Shown here: positions 1 to 6,219 of the stretch, piece after piece
Layout of the letters: each line of letters starts with the position of its first letter
How positions within the stretch are numbered: the stretch's first letter is position 1
NCBI GenBank assembly: GCA_905193765.1
Contig: CAJJPZ010000119.1
Coordinates: forward strand, 1 to 6,757
DNA: 6,757 nt
Source of the DNA: an uncultured Eubacterium sp.
Lineage (GTDB): Bacteria; Bacillota; Clostridia; Peptostreptococcales; Anaerovoracaceae
Reading direction: 5' to 3'
Position numbers and translations under genes: made by a program
The notes under the pieces: model-generated
What the model saw: only the letters and a program-made list of their open reading frames with translations
Told to the model about the DNA's origin: nothing
The model's database searches: none

Positions 1-1
1 G

Positions 2-358
2 GTAATAGCGGCGCTCGTACAGCTGGTTGAGATGACGCTGAAAAAGTATATGCCGCCGCTCTATAATTCACTTGGTGTATATCTGCCGCTGATCACTACG
101 AACTGTGCAGTTCTCGGTGTTACGATAAACACTATCAGTGACGGTAACAACTATGTTACATCACTGTTCTATTCATTCGCGGCAGGTATCGGATTCCTCC
201 TGGCTATGGTGCTCTTCGCAGGGCTCAGAGAAAGACTGGAATCCAACGACGCTATCCCTGAATGCTTCAAGGGCATTCCTATCACACTGGTGACAGCTTC
301 GATACTGTCCATGTCATTCATGGCATTCTCCGGCGTGGTAGACGGTATATTCGGTTAA
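2..358 (+). CDS. rnfA: RnfA, membrane subunit of the Rnf complex (C-terminal part; start outside window)
   Basis: RnfA is an integral membrane subunit of the Rnf ferredoxin:NAD+ oxidoreductase, which couples electron transfer to Na+ or H+ export. The frame is open from position 2, so only the last 118 residues of a protein usually near 190 are visible; the ATG at 32 is internal. The diagnostic motif is TTNCAVLG at about residues 32-39 of the fragment. In RnfA/RnfE and NqrD/NqrE this cysteine region belongs to the membrane-embedded [2Fe-2S] site (family knowledge). Two hydrophobic spans follow, at about residues 53-75 and 92-113, with the charged loop RERLESND between them. The gene ends 15 nt before rnfB, matching the usual order in which A and B close the operon. 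NqrE is the main alternative, but the adjacent rnfB settles it. Confidence 0.95.
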   Translation, partial: VIAALVQLVEMTLKKYMPPLYNSLGVYLPLITTNCAVLGVTINTISDGNNYVTSLFYSFAAGIGFLLAMVLFAGLRERLESNDAIPECFKGIPITLVTASILSMSFMAFSGVVDGIFG

Positions 359-373
359 GGAGGGAGGATACAA

Positions 374-1207
374 ATGGAATCGATATTAACACCTGCTTTA
401 ATAGTGGCAGTTATAGGTCTGGTTGCAGGTATCATCCTGACAGTAGCATCGAAGCTCATGTATGTGCCTGTTGACGAAAGAGTCGCAGCAGTAAGAGAAG
501 CTCTTCCTGGAGCAAACTGCGGTGCCTGCGGATATGCAGGATGCGATGACTATGCGGCAGCGCTGGGCGCTGATCCGAGCGTAAGCACAGCACTTTGCCC
601 TGTAGGCGGAGCAGCTGTAGCAGCAGAGATCGCAAGCATCATGGGTGTAGAAGCCGGAGACGTTGAAGCCAAGGTAGCAACAGTTATGTGTGCAGGAAGC
701 AATGCTGTGACAAGCCAGATAATGGAAGCTGACAGGATCCATACATGCAAGGCTGCAAAGAATTTCTTCGGAGGTCAGTGGGCATGTCCTCACGGATGTC
801 TCGGTCTCGGAGACTGCGTTGCCGAGTGTGCATACGATGCTATCAGAGTCATCAACGGCGTTGCAGTCGTAGACAGGGAAGCCTGCGTAGGATGCGGAGC
901 ATGTGCCAAAGCTTGTCCTAACCACATAATAGATATGGTTGGTGAGAAGAGCAAAGTATATGTTGCCTGCAGATCCGTTGCCAAGGGAGCAGCTACAAGA
1001 AAGGCATGCTCTGTCGGATGTATCGGATGTAAAAAGTGCGAGAAGGCATGTAAGTTCGAAGCAGTCACTATCGAGAACAACCTGGCTAAGGTGGACTACG
1101 ACAAGTGCAAGAACTGCGGACTCTGTGCCAAGGAGTGTCCTACAGGTGCTATCGTGAACCTGAGAAAGAAAAAAGCACCGGCAAAACCGGTTGCAAAGGA
1201 AGCGTAG
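374..1207 (+). CDS. rnfB: RnfB, iron-sulfur subunit of the Rnf complex
   Basis: RnfB is thought to be the entry point for electrons from reduced ferredoxin. The 277-residue protein starts with a hydrophobic anchor (about 6-28). A four-Cys FeS domain follows (C49, C52, C57, C75). Ferredoxin-like cysteine sets come next: C138/C142/C148/C152 with C171/C174/C177/C181, then C216/C219/C222/C226 with C245/C248/C251/C255. That accounts for about five [4Fe-4S] clusters; C106, C125, C199 and C212 are extra and unassigned. The C-terminus is a short Lys/Ala/Pro tail (265-277). The start is supported by a long purine Shine-Dalgarno run at 357-367, six bases before ATG, which also overlaps the rnfA stop. 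As last gene of the operon it is followed by a clear intrinsic terminator. The cysteine-rich cytoplasmic domain should face the ferredoxin pool. Confidence 0.97.
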   Translation: MESILTPALIVAVIGLVAGIILTVASKLMYVPVDERVAAVREALPGANCGACGYAGCDDYAAALGADPSVSTALCPVGGAAVAAEIASIMGVEAGDVEAKVATVMCAGSNAVTSQIMEADRIHTCKAAKNFFGGQWACPHGCLGLGDCVAECAYDAIRVINGVAVVDREACVGCGACAKACPNHIIDMVGEKSKVYVACRSVAKGAATRKACSVGCIGCKKCEKACKFEAVTIENNLAKVDYDKCKNCGLCAKECPTGAIVNLRKKKAPAKPVAKEA

Positions 1208-1281
1208 GCCCTTATAAGCAGACGAAACAAATTATGTATGTGTAAAGTGAACGTATACATCGATATATGATAAGATGAGTG

Positions 1282-1324
1282 AAGACCGTCCGGGAATGTG
1301 ATATACTCCGGATGGTCTTTTTTT
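1282..1324 (+). terminator. Intrinsic terminator of the rnf operon
   Basis: A 12-bp stem pairs AAGACCGTCCGG (1282-1293) with CCGGATGGTCTT (1308-1319), with one G-U pair and a 14-nt loop. It runs into seven T residues (1318-1324). It lies 75 nt after the rnfB stop and separates the rnf and hyd transcripts. Confidence 0.93.
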
Positions 1325-1345
1325 GCACAAAAATATTGTATGTCG

Positions 1346-1427
1346 CTGTATACACGGGGAACAACATTGTGATGGAAATCATGATCTGCTGCCTGTATAA
1401 CGCGATGGCACAGAGATTTTATACAGG
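1346..1427. promoter_or_regulatory. Three CTGTATA copies, two forming a 9-bp inverted repeat
   Basis: CTGTATA occurs at 1346-1352 and 1393-1399, and as its complement TATACAG at 1420-1426. The last two extend to a perfect 9-bp inverted repeat, CCTGTATAA (1392-1400) and TTATACAGG (1419-1427), with an 18-nt spacer. The first copy lies beside the 8-bp palindrome TGTATACA (1347-1354). No T-run follows, so this is not a terminator. It may be a binding array for a regulator of hyd, about 75-155 nt upstream of the predicted promoter. No regulator is identified. Confidence 0.35.
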
Positions 1428-1454
1428 ATCGAACAGAAAAACTATAGAAATAAA

Positions 1455-1472
1455 TCGTTAAAAAAATAACGT
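1455..1472. promoter_or_regulatory. Rex-like palindrome upstream of the hyd promoter (candidate)
   Basis: CGTTA (1456-1460) and TAACG (1467-1471) form a perfect inverted repeat around six A residues. Aligned to the clostridial Rex operator TTGTTAA-N4-TTAACAA, the 18 bases match 10 of 14 defined positions, the left half better (6/7) than the right (4/7). Rex is a NADH/NAD+-sensing repressor that controls hydrogenase and fermentation genes in several anaerobes (established knowledge). The site is 29 nt upstream of the predicted -35, further than usual for direct repression, and AT-rich DNA makes chance matches likely. Confidence 0.3.
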
Positions 1473-1475
1473 AAA

Positions 1476-1492
1476 TTCACCCGATTGGTGAA
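1476..1492. promoter_or_regulatory. Palindrome TTCACC-N5-GGTGAA next to the hyd promoter
   Basis: A perfect 6-bp inverted repeat with a 5-nt spacer lies 8 nt upstream of the predicted -35 box and only 4 nt after the Rex-like repeat. It is the most GC-rich patch of this AT-rich stretch. A dyad centred roughly 50 nt before the predicted transcription start would suit an activator. No T-run follows, so termination is unlikely. The binding protein is unknown. Confidence 0.35.
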
Positions 1493-1500
1493 AAAACGTC

Positions 1501-1528
1501 TTGAAATCTCTGAGGCTTTGAATATAAA
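1501..1528 (+). promoter_or_regulatory. Predicted sigma-70-type promoter of hydCBA
   Basis: TTGAAA (1501-1506) and TATAAA (1523-1528) are separated by 16 nt, each one base from consensus. Transcription would start near 1535 and give a leader of about 185 nt before hydC. Being after the rnf terminator and before hydC, it is the best promoter seen for the operon. A weaker alternative, TTGGTT (1668-1673) with 17 nt to TATATC (1691-1696), would give a very short leader. Confidence 0.5.
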
Positions 1529-1667
1529 ATATCGTCAAAACGATGAAAAAATTAAGAAAATTATCTAAAAAACACATATTTTCGAAAAGACAGCAAGATA
1601 GTACTGGACATAATCAAGATAATTCCGTAATATATAAATGCAAGCAATTTATAAATTTCAGTAAAAT

Positions 1668-1688
1668 TTGGTTAAAAGATTGGTTAAA
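1668..1688 (+). repeat. Direct repeat TTGGTTAAA x2 before hydC
   Basis: Two perfect 9-bp copies, 1668-1676 and 1680-1688, are spaced 12 nt start to start. A diverged third, TTAGTTAAT, is at 1700-1708, just before the hydC ribosome binding site. In the leader they could bind a protein on DNA or RNA; they could also be chance in AT-rich DNA. Confidence 0.4.
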
Positions 1689-1719
1689 TTTATATCAAGT
1701 TAGTTAATTAGGAGGAATC

Positions 1720-2208
1720 ATGGATTATCAGGAAATGAGCAAGACGATCGACGCCATAATCGCGCGTCACGAAGATCGTAAGCCTATCGTTGCTATTCTG
1801 CAGGATATCCAGGAAGAGTACAGGTATCTGCCTAAGGAGGCTCTTTTCTATCTTGCTGAAGCTATCAATGTAAGCATCGCCAAGATCTACAGCGTAGCTA
1901 CTTTTTATGAGAACTTTTCTCTCGAACCAAAAGGCAAGTACGTTATAAAGATCTGTGACGGAACAGCATGTCACGTAAGAAAATCTATCCCTATTCTGAA
2001 TGCGCTGAGGGACAAGCTCGATCTTTCCGGTGAGAAGAAGACCACATCAGATGAAATGTTCACTGTAGAGACTGTATCCTGTCTGGGAGCATGCGGCCTG
2101 GCCCCTGTTCTGACAGTGAATGACAAGGTCTATCCGGCAATGACACCGGATTCAGCCACAGCCCTGATCGACGAATTATCAGAGGAGGGTAACGATGAGA
2201 ATAAATAA
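1720..2208 (+). CDS. hydC: HydC, NuoE-like [2Fe-2S] subunit of the bifurcating hydrogenase
   Basis: This is the small thioredoxin-fold subunit that works with HydB in the diaphorase part of the cytoplasmic NADH/ferredoxin-dependent [FeFe]-hydrogenase. The 162-residue length is usual for NuoE/HydC. An N-terminal helical region (about 1-65) carries the family-typical stretch ending in VATFYENFSL. The [2Fe-2S] ligands are C79, C84, C121 and C125, in CDGTAC and CLGAC contexts. All four are intact. The ATG is preceded by AGGAGG (1710-1715) with a 4-nt spacer. The last 14 nt overlap hydB, implying coupled translation. NuoE of respiratory complex I is the alternative, but neighbouring hydB and hydA and the absence of other nuo genes argue against it. 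Confidence 0.95.
   Translation: MDYQEMSKTIDAIIARHEDRKPIVAILQDIQEEYRYLPKEALFYLAEAINVSIAKIYSVATFYENFSLEPKGKYVIKICDGTACHVRKSIPILNALRDKLDLSGEKKTTSDEMFTVETVSCLGACGLAPVLTVNDKVYPAMTPDSATALIDELSEEGNDENK
2183..2189 (+). promoter_or_regulatory. hydB ribosome binding site inside hydC
   Basis: AGGAGGG at 2183-2189 lies five bases before the ATG at 2195, inside the hydC coding region. It supports this hydB start despite the 14-nt overlap. Confidence 0.8.
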
Positions 2209-4072
2209 CAGAACTGAAATCAAAAATTACAGAGACAAGTTCCTGAAAGAACTTGAAAGACAGAAGAAGAAGATATATGTCTGCGGCGGTACAGGTTGTG
2301 TTGCAGGCGGATCGATGGAGATCTTCCACAAAATACAGGAGCTTATAGAAGCCAGAGGTCTCAAGTGTGAAGTCATTCTCGAGGAAGATGGATGCGGAGA
2401 GACTGTAGGCCTCAAAAAGAGCGGATGCCACGGTTTCTGTGAAATGGGTCCTGTACTCAGAATAGAACCAGCCAAGCTTTTCTATCTCAAGGTCAAACTG
2501 GAAGACTGTGAAGAGATCGTAGAAAAATCCATAATAGGTGATGAAGTCGTAGAAAGACTTATATACAACGAAGAGGGCAAGACTTATCCTGTACAGGAAG
2601 AGATCCCGTTCTACAAACATCAGACAAGAACCGTTCTGGAAGACTGCGGACAGATAGATGCAGAATCCATCAACGAGTATATAGCTTACGGCGGATACAG
2701 TGCACTGGAGAAATGTCTCTTCGATATCACAAGAGATGACATCGTGAAGACGATATATGATTCCAACCTCAGAGGAAGAGGCGGCGGCGGATTCCCTGCA
2801 GGCAGGAAATGGCAGCAGGTGAAGAACCAGAAGGCTGAGATAAAGTACGTGGTATGTAACGGTGACGAAGGAGACCCGGGCGCTTTCATGGACAGAAGTA
2901 TCATGGAAGGTGACCCTCACAAGCTCCTCGAAGGTATGATAATCGCCGGTTACGCAGCAGGTGCAAAGGAAGGGTATATATACGTCCGTGCTGAGTATCC
3001 TCTCGCTGTACAGAGACTGGACATGGCCATCGAACAGGCAAGAGCTGAAGGTATCCTGGGAGAAAATATCCTCGGAACAGACTTCTCATTCGATATACAT
3101 ATCGTAAAGGGTGCAGGCGCATTCGTATGCGGCGAAGGAAGTGCACTGACTACATCGATAGAAGGTAACAGAGGTATGCCTCGTGTAAAACCTCCTAGAA
3201 CAGTTGAGCACGGTCTTTTCAACCAGCCTACACTGCTGAACAACGTTGAGACATTTGCCAATGTTCCTATCATAATCGCTAAAGGCGCTGAATGGTACAA
3301 GTCCATAGGACCTGAAGCCAGTCCGGGAACAAAGGCTTTCGCGCTCACAGGAAATATTGCAAACACAGGTCTCATCGAAGTACCTATGGGAACTACGCTG
3401 AGAAAGATCATATTCGATATAGGCGGCGGCATCAGAGGCGGCAAGAAGTTCAAGGCAGTACAGATCGGCGGACCGTCAGGCGCATGTATTACTGAAGAAC
3501 ACCTGGATCTCCCGCTGGACTTCGACAGCCTGAAGAAGGTCGGAGCCATGATCGGATCAGGCGGTCTGGTAGTAATGGACGAAGACACATGCATGGTGGA
3601 AGTTGCAAGGTTCTTCATGAACTTCACACAGAACGAATCATGCGGTAAGTGTGTACCATGCAGAGAAGGTACCAGAAGAATGCTGGACATCCTGGAAAAG
3701 ATCGTAGCAGGAAACGGCGAGATGAGTGATCTGGATACGCTGGAGCAGCTTGCAGATACCATCAAGTCCACAGCACTCTGCGGACTGGGTAAGACAGCTG
3801 CAAACCCTGTAGTATCAACGCTCAAATATTTCAGAGACGAATATGTGGAACATATAGTTGACAAGAAGTGCAGGACACATAACTGTCAGGCATTGAAGCA
3901 GCTTTATATAGATGCTGAAGCATGTAAGGGATGTTCACTGTGTTCAAAGGTATGTCCTGTCAATGCCATATCCGGCAAGATCAAGGAACCGTTCGTTATC
4001 GATACAGCTAAATGTATCAAGTGCGGTGCCTGCATAGAGAAGTGTAAGTTCGGTGCGGTAAAGGAGGATTAA
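2195..4072 (+). CDS. hydB: HydB, NuoF-like NAD(H)/FMN subunit of the bifurcating hydrogenase
   Basis: HydB binds NAD(H) and FMN and is the proposed centre where electrons from NADH and ferredoxin are combined for H2 formation. The 625 residues read as three parts. First is an N-terminal thioredoxin-like [2Fe-2S] domain (about 25-100; C30, C35, C78, C82). Next is the NuoF core (about 130-555) with the glycine-rich nucleotide loop GRGGGGFPAG (194-203), NGDEGDPGAF (222-231), an SLBB-like region (about 385-435), and a [4Fe-4S] site at C483/C486/C489 plus C529. Last is a C-terminal two-cluster ferredoxin domain (C577/C580/C583/C587 and C607/C610/C613/C617). This fused layout is typical of HydB rather than complex I NuoF, which lacks both ends. 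C559 and C564 also match the extra cysteines often seen before the ferredoxin part. No key residue is missing. Confidence 0.96.
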   Translation: MRINNRTEIKNYRDKFLKELERQKKKIYVCGGTGCVAGGSMEIFHKIQELIEARGLKCEVILEEDGCGETVGLKKSGCHGFCEMGPVLRIEPAKLFYLKVKLEDCEEIVEKSIIGDEVVERLIYNEEGKTYPVQEEIPFYKHQTRTVLEDCGQIDAESINEYIAYGGYSALEKCLFDITRDDIVKTIYDSNLRGRGGGGFPAGRKWQQVKNQKAEIKYVVCNGDEGDPGAFMDRSIMEGDPHKLLEGMIIAGYAAGAKEGYIYVRAEYPLAVQRLDMAIEQARAEGILGENILGTDFSFDIHIVKGAGAFVCGEGSALTTSIEGNRGMPRVKPPRTVEHGLFNQPTLLNNVETFANVPIIIAKGAEWYKSIGPEASPGTKAFALTGNIANTGLIEVPMGTTLRKIIFDIGGGIRGGKKFKAVQIGGPSGACITEEHLDLPLDFDSLKKVGAMIGSGGLVVMDEDTCMVEVARFFMNFTQNESCGKCVPCREGTRRMLDILEKIVAGNGEMSDLDTLEQLADTIKSTALCGLGKTAANPVVSTLKYFRDEYVEHIVDKKCRTHNCQALKQLYIDAEACKGCSLCSKVCPVNAISGKIKEPFVIDTAKCIKCGACIEKCKFGAVKED

Positions 4073-4075
4073 TCA

Positions 4076-5785
4076 ATGAATACGGGAAATAATCAGAGAA
4101 CTATGATAATCAACGGTATGCCTGTGCCTATCGAAGGCGAGAAGAACATACTCGATGTTATAAGAAAAGCCGGATTCGAGATGCCTACACTTTGCTACTA
4201 TTCGGATCTTTCGACTTACGGCGCATGCAGGATGTGTATCGTTGAAGATAAAAAAGGAACAATAATGGCTTCATGCTCGACTCCACCGAGAGCAGGCATG
4301 GAGATAAAGACAAATACGCCGAGACTGCAGGAGTACAGGAAGATGATCCTGGAACTCATGCTGGCAGACCACAACAGAGACTGTACGACATGCGAAAAGC
4401 GTGCGAACTGTCAGCTGCAGGAACTGGCTGCAAGATTCGGAGTGGATAAAGTAAGATTCGAGACGTACAGTATGGACGAGACAATCGATACATCGTCCCC
4501 TGCTATAATACGTCATCCGGATAAATGTATCCTCTGCGGAGACTGCGTACGTATGTGTGACGAGATACAGAACGTAGGCGCTATAGACTTCGTAAACAGA
4601 GGATCAAAAATGAATGTCGAAGCTGCATTCAACATGCCGCTGGCAGAATCAAACTGCGTCAACTGCGGACAGTGTGCTGCGGTATGTCCTACAGCTGCCA
4701 TCACTATCAAGAGTAACGTCAGGGAAGTATGGGAGATGCTCAACGATGACAATATCATCGTTCAGGCTCAGATCGCTCCTGCTGTACGTGTGGCTCTGGG
4801 TGATGAATTCGACATGCCTAAGGGTACCAATGTAATGGGCAACATCGTGGCTGCAATGAGAAAGATGGGCTTCGATGAAGTATATGATACATCAACAGGC
4901 GCTGACCTCACTGTAATGGAGGAATCAGCTGAACTGCTGGAAAGACTCAAGACAGGCGAGAACCTGCCGCTGCTGACATCATGCTGTCCTGCATGGTTCA
5001 AGTACGTGGAGACTTTCCATCCTGACCTCAAAGACAACGTTTCAAGCTGTAAATCTCCTATGGAGATGTTCGGTGCGGTACTCAAGGAGAGAGCTGCCCA
5101 GGAAGGCAAGAATGCAGGACCTAAGACGAAGCAGACGAAGGTCATCGCTGTTATGCCTTGTACAGCCAAGAAATACGAAGTCAGGAGAGAAGAATTCAAT
5201 TACGACGACAAGCCTGCAGTAGACGTTTCGATAACTACTCAGGAACTGGCTGCAATGATCAGAGAAGCCGGTCTGAGATTCGATGAGCTGCTGCCGGAAG
5301 CAGTGGATATGCCATACGGTATCGCCAGCGGAGCCGGAGTCATCTTCGGTGTTACAGGCGGTGTTACAGAGGCTGTTATCCGTGCTGTTGCAGGAACAGA
5401 CAGAACTGCTGTAGAGCAGATAGCATTCACAGGCGTGAGAGGCTTCGACGGCGTCAAGGAAGTACAGATCCCTTACGGCGATCGTGAACTTTCCATAGCT
5501 ATCGTAAGCGGACTGCGCAATGCGGAAAATCTCCTCAATGCTGTAAAACGCGGCGAAATCAAGTATGACTTCATCGAGGTAATGGCATGCAGAGGCGGAT
5601 GTATCGCAGGTGCAGGTCAGCCGTTCGACCCTAAGAATGCTGCAAAGGAAGAGAGAGCAACGGGAATGTACGATACAGACAGGATGTCGAACGTCCGCGT
5701 ATCGCAGAACAACCCGGTAACAGAGGGACTTTACAACGGTCTGCTCAAGGGACGCAACGCTCACAGACTCCTGCACTACAAATAA
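4076..5785 (+). CDS. hydA: HydA, catalytic subunit of [FeFe]-hydrogenase
   Basis: HydA carries the H-cluster where protons are reduced to H2 or H2 is oxidised. The 569-residue protein has a plant-type [2Fe-2S] domain (C40, C51, C54, C67), a His-ligated [4Fe-4S] site (H99, C103, C106, C112), and two [4Fe-4S] motifs (C151/C154/C157/C161 and C194/C197/C200/C204). The H domain shows all three signatures: TSCCPAW (301-307, with proton-transfer C303 and ligand C304), MPCTAKKYE (360-368, C362) and EVMACRGGC (501-509, C505 and C509), followed by AGAGQP where GGGQP is common. It ends about 60 residues after the third signature, without the extra C-terminal [2Fe-2S] domain of Thermotoga HydA. The site AAGGAGG (4061-4067) lies in the end of hydB, eight bases before ATG. 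With hydB and hydC it is assigned to the trimeric bifurcating type. HydEFG maturases are not in the window. Confidence 0.97.
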   Translation: MNTGNNQRTMIINGMPVPIEGEKNILDVIRKAGFEMPTLCYYSDLSTYGACRMCIVEDKKGTIMASCSTPPRAGMEIKTNTPRLQEYRKMILELMLADHNRDCTTCEKRANCQLQELAARFGVDKVRFETYSMDETIDTSSPAIIRHPDKCILCGDCVRMCDEIQNVGAIDFVNRGSKMNVEAAFNMPLAESNCVNCGQCAAVCPTAAITIKSNVREVWEMLNDDNIIVQAQIAPAVRVALGDEFDMPKGTNVMGNIVAAMRKMGFDEVYDTSTGADLTVMEESAELLERLKTGENLPLLTSCCPAWFKYVETFHPDLKDNVSSCKSPMEMFGAVLKERAAQEGKNAGPKTKQTKVIAVMPCTAKKYEVRREEFNYDDKPAVDVSITTQELAAMIREAGLRFDELLPEAVDMPYGIASGAGVIFGVTGGVTEAVIRAVAGTDRTAVEQIAFTGVRGFDGVKEVQIPYGDRELSIAIVSGLRNAENLLNAVKRGEIKYDFIEVMACRGGCIAGAGQPFDPKNAAKEERATGMYDTDRMSNVRVSQNNPVTEGLYNGLLKGRNAHRLLHYK

Positions 5786-5827
5786 ACTTTGTCCTTTCTA
5801 ATTACCTAATAGATATAATAAAGTACA

Positions 5828-5866
5828 ACGATAACGGGGATCACAGTTCTGTGGTCCCCTTATCGT
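5828..5866 (+). terminator. Strong hairpin after hydA, probable end of hyd transcript
   Basis: ACGATAA (5828-5834) pairs with TTATCGT (5860-5866), and GGGGATCAC (5836-5844) with GTGGTCCCC (5851-5859). This gives a 16-bp stem with one bulged C (5835), one G-U pair and a 6-nt loop. It starts 43 nt after the hydA stop. No T-run follows, so it may end transcription weakly or protect the mRNA 3' end rather than be a classical intrinsic terminator. Confidence 0.55.
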
Positions 5867-5904
5867 ATCTGCGAAGCACATGCAACAACTAAAATCTAAC
5901 TTTT

Positions 5905-5961
5905 ATGGACCCAAAATGTCCTGAACCCCGAGGAGAACAACTGGACATATACATGGCATGA
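5905..5961 (+). CDS. Possible 18-residue leader-like ORF
   Basis: The frame reads MDPKCPEPRGEQLDIYMA and stops in an ATGA overlap with the next tiny ORF. It has no visible Shine-Dalgarno sequence and no recognised family. If real, it may serve to bring ribosomes to the overlapping downstream start. Chance is a fair explanation, and confidence is low. Confidence 0.15.
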   Translation: MDPKCPEPRGEQLDIYMA

Positions 5962-6035
5962 TCGCAATACTGGCACTGATGGTATGCGCAGTCCTGATCC
6001 TGGATCACCGCAACAGAAACAGATATAAAGAATAA
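5958..6035 (+). CDS. Possible 25-residue single-span membrane peptide
   Basis: The predicted peptide is a hydrophobic stretch of about 14 residues (MIAILALMVCAVLIL) followed by a polar, mostly basic tail (DHRNRNRYKE), the layout of many small bacterial membrane proteins. Its ATG overlaps the stop of the preceding 18-codon ORF (ATGA), which could couple translation. GAGGAG (5930-5935) is 22 nt upstream, too far to be its own binding site. A GC-rich hairpin begins six bases after the stop, as expected for a short transcription unit. No family was recognised. Its length makes chance possible, and it could also be a remnant of a longer gene. Confidence 0.3.
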   Translation: MIAILALMVCAVLILDHRNRNRYKE

Positions 6036-6040
6036 CAGAA

Positions 6041-6080
6041 ATGCCCCGCTGCCGGTAGCAGAAACCCGGTGGCGGGGTAT
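6041..6080 (+). terminator. GC-rich hairpin after the tiny ORFs
   Basis: Positions 6041-6055 pair with 6066-6080, centred on CCCCGC (6044-6049) and GCGGGG (6072-6077), with three G-U pairs and a 10-nt loop. No T-run follows (TATATTAAG), so its role as terminator is uncertain, but it is too stable to be ordinary spacer. Confidence 0.45.
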
Positions 6081-6136
6081 ATTAAGATCATCGGATTTTC
6101 CGGGCTTTTCAAAGTGACAGACAGTGTAAATTGTAG

Positions 6137-6178
6137 AATTAACTTGTAATCAATAAAGATTGCAGGTTAATTTTTTTT
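6137..6178 (+). terminator. Intrinsic terminator upstream of the HTH gene
   Basis: A 15-bp stem pairs 6137-6151 with 6158-6172, with two G-U pairs and the 6-nt loop AATAAA. It leads directly into eight T residues (6171-6178). It is the clearest terminator after hydA and ends 32 nt before the ribosome binding site of the gene at 6226. It may stop read-through from hyd or the tiny ORFs, or act as an attenuator for the HTH gene. Confidence 0.8.
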
Positions 6179-6209
6179 ATACTTAAAAACATCGAAAGTG
6201 TTGCAAATA

Positions 6210-6219
6210 AAGGAGGTGA
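6210..6219 (+). promoter_or_regulatory. Full-length Shine-Dalgarno deciding a TTG start
   Basis: AAGGAGGTGA matches the complement of the 16S rRNA 3' end over ten bases and ends six bases before TTG at 6226. No in-frame ATG lies near, so TTG is the start. Confidence 0.85.

Larger units (their letters stand above)
1208..1719. other. Intergenic control region between rnfB and hydC, no gene seen
   Basis: This 512-nt gap holds the rnf terminator and then about 395 nt of AT-rich sequence leading to hydC. It contains the inverted repeats, promoter and direct repeats listed separately. A further 7-bp inverted repeat, TATAAAT (1633-1639) with ATTTATA (1647-1653), and a small one, ATCGT (1531-1535) with ACGAT (1540-1544), also lie here; the second would sit at the predicted transcription start. 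A 60-codon ATG frame at 1279-1461 starts just before the terminator stem and runs through it, has no good ribosome binding site, and is not considered a gene. No known riboswitch class was recognised in the leader. Confidence 0.8.

Noticed and set aside
1221..1262. Imperfect inverted repeat ATGTATGTG with CGTATACAT after rnfB
   Set aside because: Only 7 of 9 positions pair in AT-rich sequence, and the real terminator follows shortly.
1279..1461. 60-codon ATG frame on the + strand after rnfB
   Set aside because: It runs through the rnf terminator stem and T-run, has no good ribosome binding site, and its sequence shows no domain or clear membrane segment.
2060..2920. Long open frame on the - strand across hydC/hydB
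   Set aside because: It is antisense to clearly conserved hydC and hydB coding sequence and has no family motif.
2950..3864. 304-codon open frame on the - strand inside hydB
   Set aside because: It lies wholly opposite the NuoF core, is Ser/Pro-rich as typical of antisense frames, and shows no domain.
1720..4072. hydC and hydB as part of respiratory complex I (nuoE, nuoF)
   Set aside because: HydB has fused N-terminal [2Fe-2S] and C-terminal ferredoxin domains, the next gene is a hydrogenase, and no other nuo genes are present.
5042..5776. 244-codon open frame on the - strand inside hydA
   Set aside because: It is opposite the H domain, whose three signatures fix the + strand reading.
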